DNA from: Thiocystis violascens
GTDB taxonomy: Bacteria; Pseudomonadota; Gammaproteobacteria; Chromatiales; Chromatiaceae
Direction of reading: 5' to 3'
Assembly: GCA_020721065.1 (NCBI GenBank)
Contig: DYNM01000016.1
Coordinates: 1-59,187, forward strand
DNA length: 59,187 nucleotides
Below the pieces are notes generated by a model, which was not told where the DNA came from, ran no database searches, and saw only the letters and a program-made list of their open reading frames with translations. The position numbers were made by a program, and so were the translations under genes. Shown piece by piece: positions 1 through 8,699 of this stretch. Within the stretch, counting starts at the first letter, position 1. The number at the start of each line of letters is the position of its first letter.

Positions 1-52
1 CGGTGGATCGACTATATTCTAAAGCTATTTTTGGTCAACTGCGTAACTCCTA
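1..52. repeat. Left copy of the window-terminal 52-bp inverted repeat
   Basis: These 52 bases are the exact reverse complement of positions 59134-59185. The inner end reads CAACTGCGTAACTCCTA. This matches, with one or two changes, the right end of the small element at 55915-55932 and a sequence at 10895-10911. The copy lies about 20 bases beyond the stop codon of the first gene. It is probably one end of a dispersed element at which the contig stops; no transposase is visible here. Confidence 0.85.
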
Positions 53-71
53 GAAATAAAAAACTGAATGG

Positions 72-839
72 TTATTGCTGCGCAGCAGGCGGTGCTTCCA
101 AGCGCGTGTAATGCGCTGGAATTTGGAATAATTCATCCGGTTGCTGGCCCAGTGTAATCTGCTGCAAAGCGCGGACATTGCCGCCAGTAAATTCTTCGCG
201 CACTGCAAGTTTTAATACCGGATCAAACCATTGCACAGTGCGTACTGGTGTTTGATTGGGCATGGTCACGGTCATTTCCCATTTTTCGACAGCGCGACCT
301 GCAATTGTGTCCGTGCCGAGTTGTTTTAATTCCATTGCTTGTCCATTCGGCATTGCATACTTCAATGGCAACCCGCGTTCGACATCTAGCCATTGCGTGC
401 CGGTCAACGTTTTGCCTTCGCGGGTCACGCGCATTTCCCACTGCACTGCCGAACGTCCCGCCACTTGATCGACTCCCACGCGGCGGCACGTCACCGCTTG
501 CAGCCCGTCACAAGGATCGTGTTCCGCCGAGGGCGGCGCAGGCACCGGCGCGATGTCACCGGCAGGCGCACTGCGTTCTAAATAGCCCTGTTGTTGAGGA
601 AAGAGCACCCAATCGGCACGTCGCGCTTGATCGCTGATGCGCACGATCTGTTGCCCATTTTGTTCCAACTCGACCCGCACGCGCCCCGCGCCGACAAACA
701 ACTTGCCAGTGGTGGGCGCACCATCCGGCCCACTGCTAACCATTTCGGCGGCAAATTGCACCGGTTCGGCCGCATTCACCGTACCGATGAGCGCGGCACC
801 ACACAGCAACGTGAATGTCGTTAAGGCTTGACTGTTCAT
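72..839 (-). CDS. Putative periplasmic protein of the RND efflux operon
   Basis: A 255-residue protein with a Sec signal peptide (MNSQALTTFTLLCGAALIGT..., probable cleavage after VNA near residue 22), so it is probably periplasmic. I do not recognise the family. The mature part holds two related halves, each with a VAGR/IAGR-x-V-x-WEM motif followed by a TxQW(L/F)D strand. This suggests a duplicated beta-rich fold of the LolA/DUF4412 kind, which is inference. The ATG at 839 is preferred because GAGGA lies about 11 bases upstream. A TTG at 857 would overlap the permease stop but has no better ribosome site. It follows the RND permease closely and is probably co-transcribed as an accessory protein. 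Confidence 0.7.
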   Translation of the reverse strand: MNSQALTTFTLLCGAALIGTVNAAEPVQFAAEMVSSGPDGAPTTGKLFVGAGRVRVELEQNGQQIVRISDQARRADWVLFPQQQGYLERSAPAGDIAPVPAPPSAEHDPCDGLQAVTCRRVGVDQVAGRSAVQWEMRVTREGKTLTGTQWLDVERGLPLKYAMPNGQAMELKQLGTDTIAGRAVEKWEMTVTMPNQTPVRTVQWFDPVLKLAVREEFTGGNVRALQQITLGQQPDELFQIPAHYTRLEAPPAAQQ

Positions 840-853
840 GGTTTTTTGAGTCC

Positions 854-3800
854 TCAAGAGGGATCGGAGTCATCATCCGTTTTGAGGCGGATACCGCGCC
901 GAGATGGTTTTTTAGCCGCTGCCGCTGCTTTCGCTACCGGTTCAGGTTCAGCAGCAGGCGGCGCAACGTCTTCTGCCACCTCAACCGCAGTCTCCGCAGG
1001 TGGCGTTGATGCTGGCTTCCGCGCTGGTGGGGGCGCTTCCGCACGCGGTAACACGCCTTTCACACCGTCGATCAGCAACAAACCGATTCCGCGCACCGCG
1101 TAAAACAGCAGCAGCACTAACTGACCAATCCAACCCAAGATTCCGCGTGGTTTCGCGCCCGCCAGCGCCGTTTGCAACCGACACGGCAACGCCACGCCGG
1201 GCGCGTGCGCACTGGCAATCGCGCACATATCTTTGCTGGCCGCCACGCAGCCGAGTGGAATCACGATCAAGGTCAACACCGTAGACACCAAGACGCCGGC
1301 CAGCAGCGAGATCGCCATGCCCTGAAAAATCGGGTCAGTGATGATGACGCTCGAGCCAGCGACCAACGCCAACGCAGTGATTAAGATCGGGCGGGTGCGG
1401 ATTTTGCAGGCGCGGATCATCGCCTCATCAACCGCCACGCCGTTTTGGATGTCGTGAAGTGCAAAATCCACCAGCAAAATCGAATTGCGGACGATGATGC
1501 CCGCCAACGCAATCCAGCCAATCATCGAGGTCGCGGTGAATTCGCCGCCCAGCCCCAGCGCAAACATCACCGCATGAGCAGGGATGATGCCCAGCAAAGT
1601 CAGCGGAATCGGTGCCATGATCACCAGCGGAATGCGGAAATTGCCGAATTCCCACACCACCAAGATGTAAATCAACACCAGCGCGACCGCGAACGCAGCG
1701 CCCATATCGCGGAAGGTTTCATACGTCACCGTCCACTCGCCCGCCCATTCCCATGACAACCGCGCATCGTCTGGCGGTGGACCGAGCCAGAAAAACGCAT
1801 CATCACCCGCAGCGGCGGGCTTGCTGCCATCTGGCGCGGTGTAGTCACGCGCAGCCAGCACATCTTGAATCTGGAACATTGCGTACACCGGCGCAGCCAA
1901 CCGACCGCCCACGTCAGCAACGACGTATTCCACCGGACGTAAATCCTTGTGAAAAATCAACGCTTCTTCCGGTGTCCGCTGAAACTGCCCCAGCTCGCTC
2001 AACGGCACCGTGCCCGTGCTGGCAGCAATCGGCACATCGCCCAGCCGCTGAATCTGCGACCGCTCCGCCAGCGGCACCTGCAACACGATCTGAATCGGCT
2101 CATGTCCACTTTGCCGCCCCGCCTGCTGCTTGATGTCACCCAGCGGCACTCCGCCCAACGCCATCGCCAAATTGCGGTTGACGGTATCCACCGCGATGCC
2201 GCGTCGCACCGCCTTTTCTGTGTCCACCTCGAAGCGCCAATAGTCATACGGAGTACGCAGATAATTATCGACATCCCGCGCACTCTCAGCTTCCGCAAAC
2301 ACAGCAGTGACATCGCGGGCAAACTGACGGCGCAGCTCCGGCGTGGGGCCGTGAATTTCCGCCACCACAGATTGCAGCACTGGCGGCCCCGGCGGCATTT
2401 CGACGACAGCAAGCGTCGCTCCCGCCTGCTGCGCCAGCTCCCGCACCAGCTCTCGCGCTGCGGTGGCGATCTCGTGGCTCGTGCGGTCGCGGTCATGTTT
2501 ATCGGTGAGCTGCACCTGCAATTCACCCTGCCAAGGTTCTTGGCGCAGGTAGTAATGCCGCACCATCCCGTTGAAATCGAACGGTCGCGCCGTGCCCGCG
2601 TACAACTGAATGGCGACGACCTCCGGCAGGGTGCGCAATTGCTCCGCCATCCGCTGCGCCAGATTCGCCGTCACCGGTAACGCCGTGCCTTCCGGCAGAT
2701 CAATCACCACCGAAAACTCAGGCTTGTTATCCAGCGGCATCATCTTCACTGCCACCGCTTGGAAATAGAACAACGAACACGCTAGCGCAAACGTGCCCCA
2801 CAGCACCAGTCGGAAATTGCGGCGCTTGCGCGGGTCTGCGATCAGCGGCGTGAGGATGCGGCGGAAGAAGGTCTCCATCCGCTCGGCGTCGCGGTGCTCG
2901 CGGAGTTCCGCCGCTTTGAGATAGCGCATTGACGGCCGCAGCCAGTTGGAAATCGCCAGATACGGCGTGAAGACAAACGCAGCAAACAGCGAGATAAACA
3001 TTGCCACTGAACCCAGCACCGGAATCGGTGCCATGTACGGTCCCATCATGCCGCTGACAAAGCCCATCGGCAGCAGGGCGGCAATCACGGTGAAGGTCGC
3101 CAAAATGGTCGGATTGCCGACTTCGCGCACGGCGTCCACTGCGGTCTCTTCATCGGTGCAGCCGTTTTCAAGCCAGCGTCGGTAGATGTTTTCAATCACG
3201 ACGATGGCGTCGTCCACCAGAATGCCGATAGAAAAAATCAGGGCAAATAAACTGACGCGGTCAATGGTGAAGTTGCCAACCCACGCCACAAACACGGTCA
3301 TAAACAACACGACTGGAATCACCAGCATCACCACGATGGCGGGGCGCAGAGCGCGGAATGCCAGCAGCACCAAAATCACCACGAACGAGGTGGCTTTGAT
3401 CAATTTCAGAATCAGCTCGGAGACTTTTTGATCGGCGGATTGCCCGTAATTGCGGGTGACGCTGACCTCAACGTTGGCGGGAATGCGGGTGCCTTTCAGT
3501 TCTTCCACCCGCTCCAATAACGCCTGCGCGACGGTGACGCCGTTGGTTAATTCCTTTTTGGCAATGGCGATGGTGACGGCTGGACGCCCATCCGCTCGCG
3601 TCGCCGTGTCATCTCCCCCCTTAGAAAAAGGGGGGCTGGGGGGGATTTCCGCCGCCGGCCCGGTGTAATAAGCGACCAAGTGCGCGGAATCCTCTGCGCC
3701 CAGCGTGACCTCGGCGACATCGCGCAGATACACCGGCATCTCGTTGAACGTCCCGACGACGAGGCGGCGAATGTCTTCGACGCCAGTCAAGAATGCGCCG

Positions 3801-4591
3801 GTCGTGACGGTGAAATGTGCGCCGCTGGTTTCCACACCGCCGGCCAGCGTTTCCGCATTCGCACTGGTGAGCGCAGCGGCGATCTGATCAAGGCTGATGT
3901 GATAGCCCGCCAACCGCTCCGGCGCGACGTTAATCGTGACCTGCTCGCGCCGCCCACCAACGATGAAGGCATTGCCGGTATTTTTGACCTGCTTGAGCGC
4001 CTGCAAGGTGTCCTGCGCCAACAGCCGCAACTGCCCATCATCGACATCCGGTGCGCCATCTTGATCCAGGTCTTTTGACCACAGCGTGAGCGTGATAATC
4101 GGCACATCGTCAATGCCTTTGCTCTTCACCAGCGGCGGCAACATGCCCGGCGGCACCTTGTCCATATTGGAATCGAGCTTGTCGTTCACCTTGATCAACG
4201 ACGGTCCCATTTTTTGCCCGACATCAAACTCCACCGTGACGACGCCTTGTCCGCGCTGCGACACCGAGTAGACATGTTTGATGCCCGGTATCTCGCTCAT
4301 GATCCGCTCCAGCGGCTGCGCGGCAAGATTCGTCACCTGCTGCGCGGACGCGCCGGGGTACTGAATCATGATGTCAATCATCGGCACCGAAATCTGCGGG
4401 TCTTCCTGACGCGGTGTGAGCAGCAGTCCCATGATCCCCATTAACAGCATGGCGACATAAAACAGCGGTGCGAGCGGGGAGCGGATGAAAAATTGGGCGG
4501 CGCGTCCAGCAAGGCCTAAATCAGCGGCGTCTGGCGGCGTGCGGGCGGGGAGTTCGGGTGGCGTGAGGGGCGGTTGCAAATGAGCGGTCAC
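854..4591 (-). CDS. RND family efflux transporter permease (AcrB/HAE1-like)
   Basis: The 1245-residue inner-membrane pump is expected to export small molecules by proton antiport with the adaptor encoded upstream. The N-terminal helix (PLFYVAMLLMG), two large periplasmic loops, the TM4 region with GILVDDAIVVIENIYRR and a second TM block with GIIVRNSILLVDFA follow the RND plan. The GTG start at 4591 has GGAG eight bases upstream. There are two oddities. A proline/glycine insertion (PPSPPFSKGG, residues about 316-328) is encoded by a palindromic repeat. The C-terminus runs about 130 residues past the usual last helix, with an extra hydrophobic segment (LVLLLFYAVRGIGLLLI) and an Ala/Pro-rich, charged tail. 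The substrate is unknown. Confidence 0.93.
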   Translation of the reverse strand: MTAHLQPPLTPPELPARTPPDAADLGLAGRAAQFFIRSPLAPLFYVAMLLMGIMGLLLTPRQEDPQISVPMIDIMIQYPGASAQQVTNLAAQPLERIMSEIPGIKHVYSVSQRGQGVVTVEFDVGQKMGPSLIKVNDKLDSNMDKVPPGMLPPLVKSKGIDDVPIITLTLWSKDLDQDGAPDVDDGQLRLLAQDTLQALKQVKNTGNAFIVGGRREQVTINVAPERLAGYHISLDQIAAALTSANAETLAGGVETSGAHFTVTTGAFLTGVEDIRRLVVGTFNEMPVYLRDVAEVTLGAEDSAHLVAYYTGPAAEIPPSPPFSKGGDDTATRADGRPAVTIAIAKKELTNGVTVAQALLERVEELKGTRIPANVEVSVTRNYGQSADQKVSELILKLIKATSFVVILVLLAFRALRPAIVVMLVIPVVLFMTVFVAWVGNFTIDRVSLFALIFSIGILVDDAIVVIENIYRRWLENGCTDEETAVDAVREVGNPTILATFTVIAALLPMGFVSGMMGPYMAPIPVLGSVAMFISLFAAFVFTPYLAISNWLRPSMRYLKAAELREHRDAERMETFFRRILTPLIADPRKRRNFRLVLWGTFALACSLFYFQAVAVKMMPLDNKPEFSVVIDLPEGTALPVTANLAQRMAEQLRTLPEVVAIQLYAGTARPFDFNGMVRHYYLRQEPWQGELQVQLTDKHDRDRTSHEIATAARELVRELAQQAGATLAVVEMPPGPPVLQSVVAEIHGPTPELRRQFARDVTAVFAEAESARDVDNYLRTPYDYWRFEVDTEKAVRRGIAVDTVNRNLAMALGGVPLGDIKQQAGRQSGHEPIQIVLQVPLAERSQIQRLGDVPIAASTGTVPLSELGQFQRTPEEALIFHKDLRPVEYVVADVGGRLAAPVYAMFQIQDVLAARDYTAPDGSKPAAAGDDAFFWLGPPPDDARLSWEWAGEWTVTYETFRDMGAAFAVALVLIYILVVWEFGNFRIPLVIMAPIPLTLLGIIPAHAVMFALGLGGEFTATSMIGWIALAGIIVRNSILLVDFALHDIQNGVAVDEAMIRACKIRTRPILITALALVAGSSVIITDPIFQGMAISLLAGVLVSTVLTLIVIPLGCVAASKDMCAIASAHAPGVALPCRLQTALAGAKPRGILGWIGQLVLLLFYAVRGIGLLLIDGVKGVLPRAEAPPPARKPASTPPAETAVEVAEDVAPPAAEPEPVAKAAAAAKKPSRRGIRLKTDDDSDPS
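3611..3648. repeat. GC-rich palindromic repeat inserted in the RND gene
   Basis: The core at 3615-3635 is a palindrome of six C and six G around an AT-rich loop. A third G-run follows. Read on the coding (minus) strand it gives PPSPPFSKGG in frame. The same element is at 50123-50154 in an unrelated gene, read in the same frame, so it is a dispersed repeat and not part of the transporter fold. Confidence 0.8.
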
Positions 4592-4611
4592 GATTGAATC
4601 ACTCCGGCGGT

Positions 4612-4678
4612 GGTCAGTTGAAAGCTAGGCGAGCTAGGCAAGCTAGGCGGTTGTCAAGGCAGCAGTTGGCAGTTGGCA
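4612..4678. repeat. Tandem 9-mer and CAGTTGGCAG-type repeats between adaptor and permease
   Basis: Three tandem copies of AGCTAGGC(G/A), at 4623-4649, are followed by GTTGTCAAGGCAGCAGTTGG and a second AGTTGGCA up to the adaptor stop codon. GGTCAGTTG lies on the other side, at 4612-4620. The block fills nearly the whole 87-base gap between the two operon genes. The CAGTTG(G/T)CAG units recur behind other genes in the window. Confidence 0.7.
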
Positions 4679-5833
4679 TCACCGCAGCGTGCCCATGTCC
4701 TTTGCCCACTCCGCACTGACATTGGGACCCGGATTGGTCAACACGCGCTCGCCCACTTTCAGCCCACTCAACACCGTCACCATGCTTGCGCTCACTGCTT
4801 CACCGACGCGAATCAAGCGCAACGTCGGCTCGCCGCTGTCACTCAACACATACACGCCCGGCAAGCTGCCGTTGTAGCGCACCGCTGCAGTGGGAATGAT
4901 CGGAATGACGCCAGTGGCGGCGCTCTCATCGGGCACCAGCACCCGCGCATACATCCCCGGCTCCGACACGCCCTGCGGCAAATCAAACTTGATCTTCACC
5001 GTGTGGCGCTCCCGATCCGCCATCGGGAAGATGTGCGCGATCCGCGCTGGCACCCGCTGCCCCGCCGGGTCCAATTCGGCCTGCACCATCTGCCCTTCTT
5101 TCAAACCGGCACGCAGGCGGGCGGGAATATCGACCTCCACTTGGAGATAGTCGACATCCGCAAAGGTGAGCAACGGTTGGCCGGGCTGCACCGTGTCGCC
5201 AACTTCGACACGCTTCTTCACGATCACGCCACCGAAGGGCGCGATGCTGCGGGCGTCCCGAAGTTTGGCATCCAGCGCCTGCACTTCGGCTTGCAACTGC
5301 AACAGCGTATTGCGGGCGGACTGCACCTGAATTCCCGCTGCAAACACATCTGCCGAACGTTCTGCCCCGCGATCCCGATCACCCATAAAACTTTCCGCCG
5401 GGCGGGTGAACATCTGATCAAACAAATTCGGTAAGCCCATGCCGCCGGGCGCAGTGCGCGATTGCGGCGATTCCATTTCACGTCCGTATTGCACATCCGC
5501 ATTACGCAATTGCGCATCGGCACTCGCCAGTTGCGCCATCAATGCCCGCCGTTGCGCTAACAATTCCTCATCACCGAGCGTCACCAAGAGATTGCTCTCT
5601 TCAAAATGATCGCCCTCGCGCCCCGCTATAAACGTCACGCGACCCGGCACCTGCGCTGACAAGGTCACTTCTTTATAGGCGACCACCGTGCCACCGAGTG
5701 AGACTGTTGGTACACCGGGCGCTTGTTGAACGATAAAAACGTCGCCCGCTGGTAATTGCGCCCAACTCAAAGGCGCAGCACCGCAAAGTGCAAGTAAGCA
5801 AGCCGCACACAAACTCTTTTTTTTGATTTTCAT
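4679..5833 (-). CDS. RND efflux periplasmic adaptor subunit (membrane fusion protein)
   Basis: The 384-residue adaptor links the inner-membrane pump to an outer-membrane channel. It begins with a signal peptide (MKIKKKSLCAACLLALCGAA) ending near SWA. The lipoyl-type half-motifs GGTVVAYKEVTLSAQVPGRV and GVIVKKRVEVGDTVQPGQPL flank a coiled-coil hairpin rich in Ala, Gln and Leu. Barrel and membrane-proximal domains follow. I chose the ATG at 5833 over a TTG at 5890 because the signal peptide starts there. The TTG has AAGGA only one base upstream, which is too close. It is transcribed ahead of the permease. No TolC-like gene is in view. Confidence 0.9.
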   Translation of the reverse strand: MKIKKKSLCAACLLALCGAAPLSWAQLPAGDVFIVQQAPGVPTVSLGGTVVAYKEVTLSAQVPGRVTFIAGREGDHFEESNLLVTLGDEELLAQRRALMAQLASADAQLRNADVQYGREMESPQSRTAPGGMGLPNLFDQMFTRPAESFMGDRDRGAERSADVFAAGIQVQSARNTLLQLQAEVQALDAKLRDARSIAPFGGVIVKKRVEVGDTVQPGQPLLTFADVDYLQVEVDIPARLRAGLKEGQMVQAELDPAGQRVPARIAHIFPMADRERHTVKIKFDLPQGVSEPGMYARVLVPDESAATGVIPIIPTAAVRYNGSLPGVYVLSDSGEPTLRLIRVGEAVSASMVTVLSGLKVGERVLTNPGPNVSAEWAKDMGTLR

Positions 5834-6154
5834 CGAATAACACACCAAATACTTTTTTGTTAAGTCCAAATGCCCGCTGATTTTTTTCAATCCTTAATTG
5901 TATTGGATTTAGCGTTGCAACGCGGGCGATGATCTGCATTTAAAGCGACGTCACGATGACTTCAATGCTCAAAATCGTAACATGACCCACCTGAAAAGTC
6001 TGTTTGCCGCTGGACTGGCGTGGTCAAGGCAACAGATCAACCATCTGCACCGCGCCGTCATATTCGTTGGGTGTACCATCCAAACCGCAGCACTTGCTTT
6101 GATACCACATTCTCAATTCTGCAACGGACAGCGCCAGCCTGAGACCACAACACC
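5834..6154. other. Divergent intergenic region between efflux operon and dynamin-like GTPase
   Basis: This 321-base gap must hold promoters for both directions. On the minus strand a TACAAT hexamer (5897-5902) could be a -10 box for the efflux operon, with a perfect 12-base palindrome just upstream. I see no RNA gene and no coding sequence with a convincing start. The right-hand 150 bases show no obvious motif. Confidence 0.5.
5912..5923. promoter_or_regulatory. Candidate operator palindrome GCGTTGCAACGC
   Basis: A perfect 12-base palindrome lies about ten bases upstream of the possible minus-strand -10 box of the efflux operon. A repressor bound here would block that promoter. No regulator gene is adjacent, so this is a position-based inference only. 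Confidence 0.25.
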
Positions 6155-7639
6155 ATGACTTCATCGTCTGATGCTATTGAACAACGCTTAAATGAATTAA
6201 AAATTCATTTGGGACAAGAAAACCCCGTGTTATTAAATACCGTTGACAGTTTTCGCGTCCTCGACCACCTCGCCTATCGGATTGGACTTTTGGAAACAAA
6301 TCAATCCTTTGCTACCCAGATTCCGTGGTGGCCATTGATTTCAATTTTGGGCACTTTTTCTGCTGGTAAATCGACATTTATTAACGATTATTTAGGACAA
6401 AAACTCCAGCGCACTGGCAATCAAGCAGTCGATGATCGCTTTACTGTCGTTGTGTATAGCCCCGAACCAATGAGCCATTCCTTGCCCGGCGTGTCGCTCG
6501 ATTCCGATCCGCGCTTTCCGTTTTATCGCATGTCGCAAGAGATCAATAGCGTTGCCGATGGCGAAGGTGGTCGCATCGACACCTATTTGCAGCTCAAAAC
6601 CTGTCGCAGCGAGCGGCTGCGCGGCAAAATTCTGATCGACTCGCCCGGCTTTGACGCTGACGCCCAGCGCACAGCGGTGCTGCGCATCAGCAAGCACATG
6701 ATTGATCTGTCGGATTTGGTGCTGGTGTTGTTTGATGCGCGTCATCCTGAACCCGGCGCGATGCGCGACACGCTCAAGCATCTGGTGCAAAACACCATCA
6801 ATCGCGCTGATTCTGGCAAATTTTTGTACATTCTCAATCAGTTAGATTCTGCCGCCAATGAAGACAATCCCGAAGATGTGGTGGCAGCATGGTTGCGAGC
6901 GATGGGCGAGGCCGGACTGACGGCGGGGCGCTTTTATACGATTTATAGCCCAGCGGCACCGACGCAAATTCCCGACGACCATCGTCGTGAACGCTTTGAA
7001 AAAAAGCGCGATGAAGACCTCGGCGAGATTTATCAGCGCATGGAACACGTTGAAATTGAACGCGCTTATCGCATCATCGCCACCTTGCGCAAAAGTGCCA
7101 CCGATGTGGAGCAGTTGGCGCTGCCGCTGCTGACCACCGCGCTGCGGCGCTGGCGCACGCGCACGGTGTTGATTGACGCAGTCGCGCTGTTGGGGCTGGG
7201 CAGCGGCTGGATGAGCTGGAGCATCAGCGCCGGGCATTGGCAAGAAGGGGTTTATCACGCGCCTTGGTTTGAGTTGCTCAGATCAATCGAAGGTGGCGTG
7301 GTGTGGTTTGAAATCCTGCTGGCGCTGGCGCTGCTCGGTGGACATTTTGCGGCGCGACATCTGGCGGTGCTGACGGTGTTGCCGGGGCTGCGCCAGCAGA
7401 TTGAACAGCGCCAACCGCCGGGCAATGTGTTGGCGGTCTTTCAGCGCAACACGCGGTTTTGGCGCACCATTTGGCTGGGGCGTCCGGTCGGTTGGAATCG
7501 CGCCACCCGCGCAGAATTGGATGAAGTGTTGCAGGGCTGCGAAAGCTACATCCAAATGCTCAACGAGCGGCTGACGAATCCGCGTGGTATCCGCGAATCT
7601 CTGACGACAGCAGCGCGGCAGTTTTTCAAATTCGGTTAA
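6155..7639 (+). CDS. Dynamin-like GTPase family protein
   Basis: A 494-residue GTPase with the P-loop GTFSAGKST at residues 66-74, a DSPGF G3 motif at 162-166 and NQLD at 228-231. The G domain sits behind an N-terminal helical stretch. In the C-terminal half, two hydrophobic segments (about 337-355 and 378-400) and a final helical region suggest membrane anchoring. This layout fits bacterial dynamin/EHD-type proteins that act on membranes; the exact role is unknown. It starts at ATG 6155 and is followed after 12 bases by mltB, so the two may be co-transcribed with recG. It is a single copy, not the tandem pair common for bacterial dynamins. Confidence 0.8.
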   Translation: MTSSSDAIEQRLNELKIHLGQENPVLLNTVDSFRVLDHLAYRIGLLETNQSFATQIPWWPLISILGTFSAGKSTFINDYLGQKLQRTGNQAVDDRFTVVVYSPEPMSHSLPGVSLDSDPRFPFYRMSQEINSVADGEGGRIDTYLQLKTCRSERLRGKILIDSPGFDADAQRTAVLRISKHMIDLSDLVLVLFDARHPEPGAMRDTLKHLVQNTINRADSGKFLYILNQLDSAANEDNPEDVVAAWLRAMGEAGLTAGRFYTIYSPAAPTQIPDDHRRERFEKKRDEDLGEIYQRMEHVEIERAYRIIATLRKSATDVEQLALPLLTTALRRWRTRTVLIDAVALLGLGSGWMSWSISAGHWQEGVYHAPWFELLRSIEGGVVWFEILLALALLGGHFAARHLAVLTVLPGLRQQIEQRQPPGNVLAVFQRNTRFWRTIWLGRPVGWNRATRAELDEVLQGCESYIQMLNERLTNPRGIRESLTTAARQFFKFG

Positions 7640-7651
7640 GGCAATTCATTC

Positions 7652-8698
7652 ATGCGTATCGCATCGTTTCTCAGCGTCATCCTCGTGTTGTTCTTTCTCG
7701 CTGGCTGCGCGTCCCGCACCGGGCGCGAAGCACCATTGCCCGTTGACGCGACTGTCAGCGGTGATTTCGCCGGTCGCGCTGAAATTGAACCATTTATCAA
7801 ACGGATGCGCAGCGAACACGGCTTTGCCCCAGCAGACACTGCCGCGATTCTGTCGGCAGCGCAGCGCCAGCAAACAGTCATCAATTTGATGAACCATCAA
7901 GCGCCCAAAAAGAGCAGCGGTCCCAATGGCGCGTGGACGCGCTATCGGGCGAAATTCCTCACGACCGACACGATCAACAAAGGCGTGGCGTTTTGGGAGC
8001 AACACGCAACCGCGCTCGCTCGCGCCAGCAGTCGCTACGGCGTCCCGCCGGAATATGTGATCGCCATCATCGGCGTTGAAACCCACTTCGGCGGCTTTGT
8101 CGGCAAAACGCGCATTCTCGACGCGCTCACCACGCTGGCATTTGATTACCCGCGCCGGGCGGCTTATTTCACTGACGAGTTGGCCGCCTTTTTGGTGATG
8201 AGCCGCGATGAACAGGTTGAACCGACGCAACCACGCGGCTCGTTTGCGGGCGCGATGGGGCTGGGGCAATTCATGCCGTCGAGCTTTCATCGCTACGCCG
8301 TCGATCTCAGCGGCGATGGGCACCGCGATCTGTGGCATCCCACTGACGCGATTGGCAGCGTCGCCAACTATTTCAAAGCGCACGGCTGGCGCAGCGGTGA
8401 GCCAGTTGCGGTGCGGGCAGATGCGCCGTCTGGCTTTCGTTTGGAGGGTTTGAAGACCGGCTTTGATAGCCGTCACAAGGTGGCGGAACTCGCCCGGCGC
8501 GGCATCACTCCGCGCAGCACGCTCGGCGGCGCACAACAGGTCAGCTTGCTGCAACTCGATGCCGTCGGTGGTTATGAATACTGGCTGGGCTTGACCAATT
8601 TCTACGTCATCACCCGTTATAACCACAACGTCCATTACGCAATGGCGATTCACCAGCTCGCGCAAGCGATTCGAGCGCGACGCAAGGCGGGCGGTTGA
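7652..8698 (+). CDS. mltB: Lytic murein transglycosylase B, lipoprotein
   Basis: The 348-residue enzyme cleaves the MurNAc-GlcNAc bond of peptidoglycan, forming anhydro-muropeptides. A lipoprotein signal with lipobox LAGC (Cys19) predicts an outer-membrane anchor on the periplasmic side. The catalytic glutamate is Glu143 in IIGVETHFGG. The family signature GAMGLGQFMPSS and the following DGHRDLW and ANYFKAHGW motifs are intact. Length is normal for the MltB family. The stop codon is one base from the recG start. Confidence 0.95.
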   Translation: MRIASFLSVILVLFFLAGCASRTGREAPLPVDATVSGDFAGRAEIEPFIKRMRSEHGFAPADTAAILSAAQRQQTVINLMNHQAPKKSSGPNGAWTRYRAKFLTTDTINKGVAFWEQHATALARASSRYGVPPEYVIAIIGVETHFGGFVGKTRILDALTTLAFDYPRRAAYFTDELAAFLVMSRDEQVEPTQPRGSFAGAMGLGQFMPSSFHRYAVDLSGDGHRDLWHPTDAIGSVANYFKAHGWRSGEPVAVRADAPSGFRLEGLKTGFDSRHKVAELARRGITPRSTLGGAQQVSLLQLDAVGGYEYWLGLTNFYVITRYNHNVHYAMAIHQLAQAIRARRKAGG

Positions 8699-8699
8699 C

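Noticed and set aside
5834..5890. Earlier TTG start of the efflux adaptor adding 19 residues
   Set aside because: The extra residues would precede a normal signal peptide, and the Shine-Dalgarno-like AAGGA is too close to the TTG.
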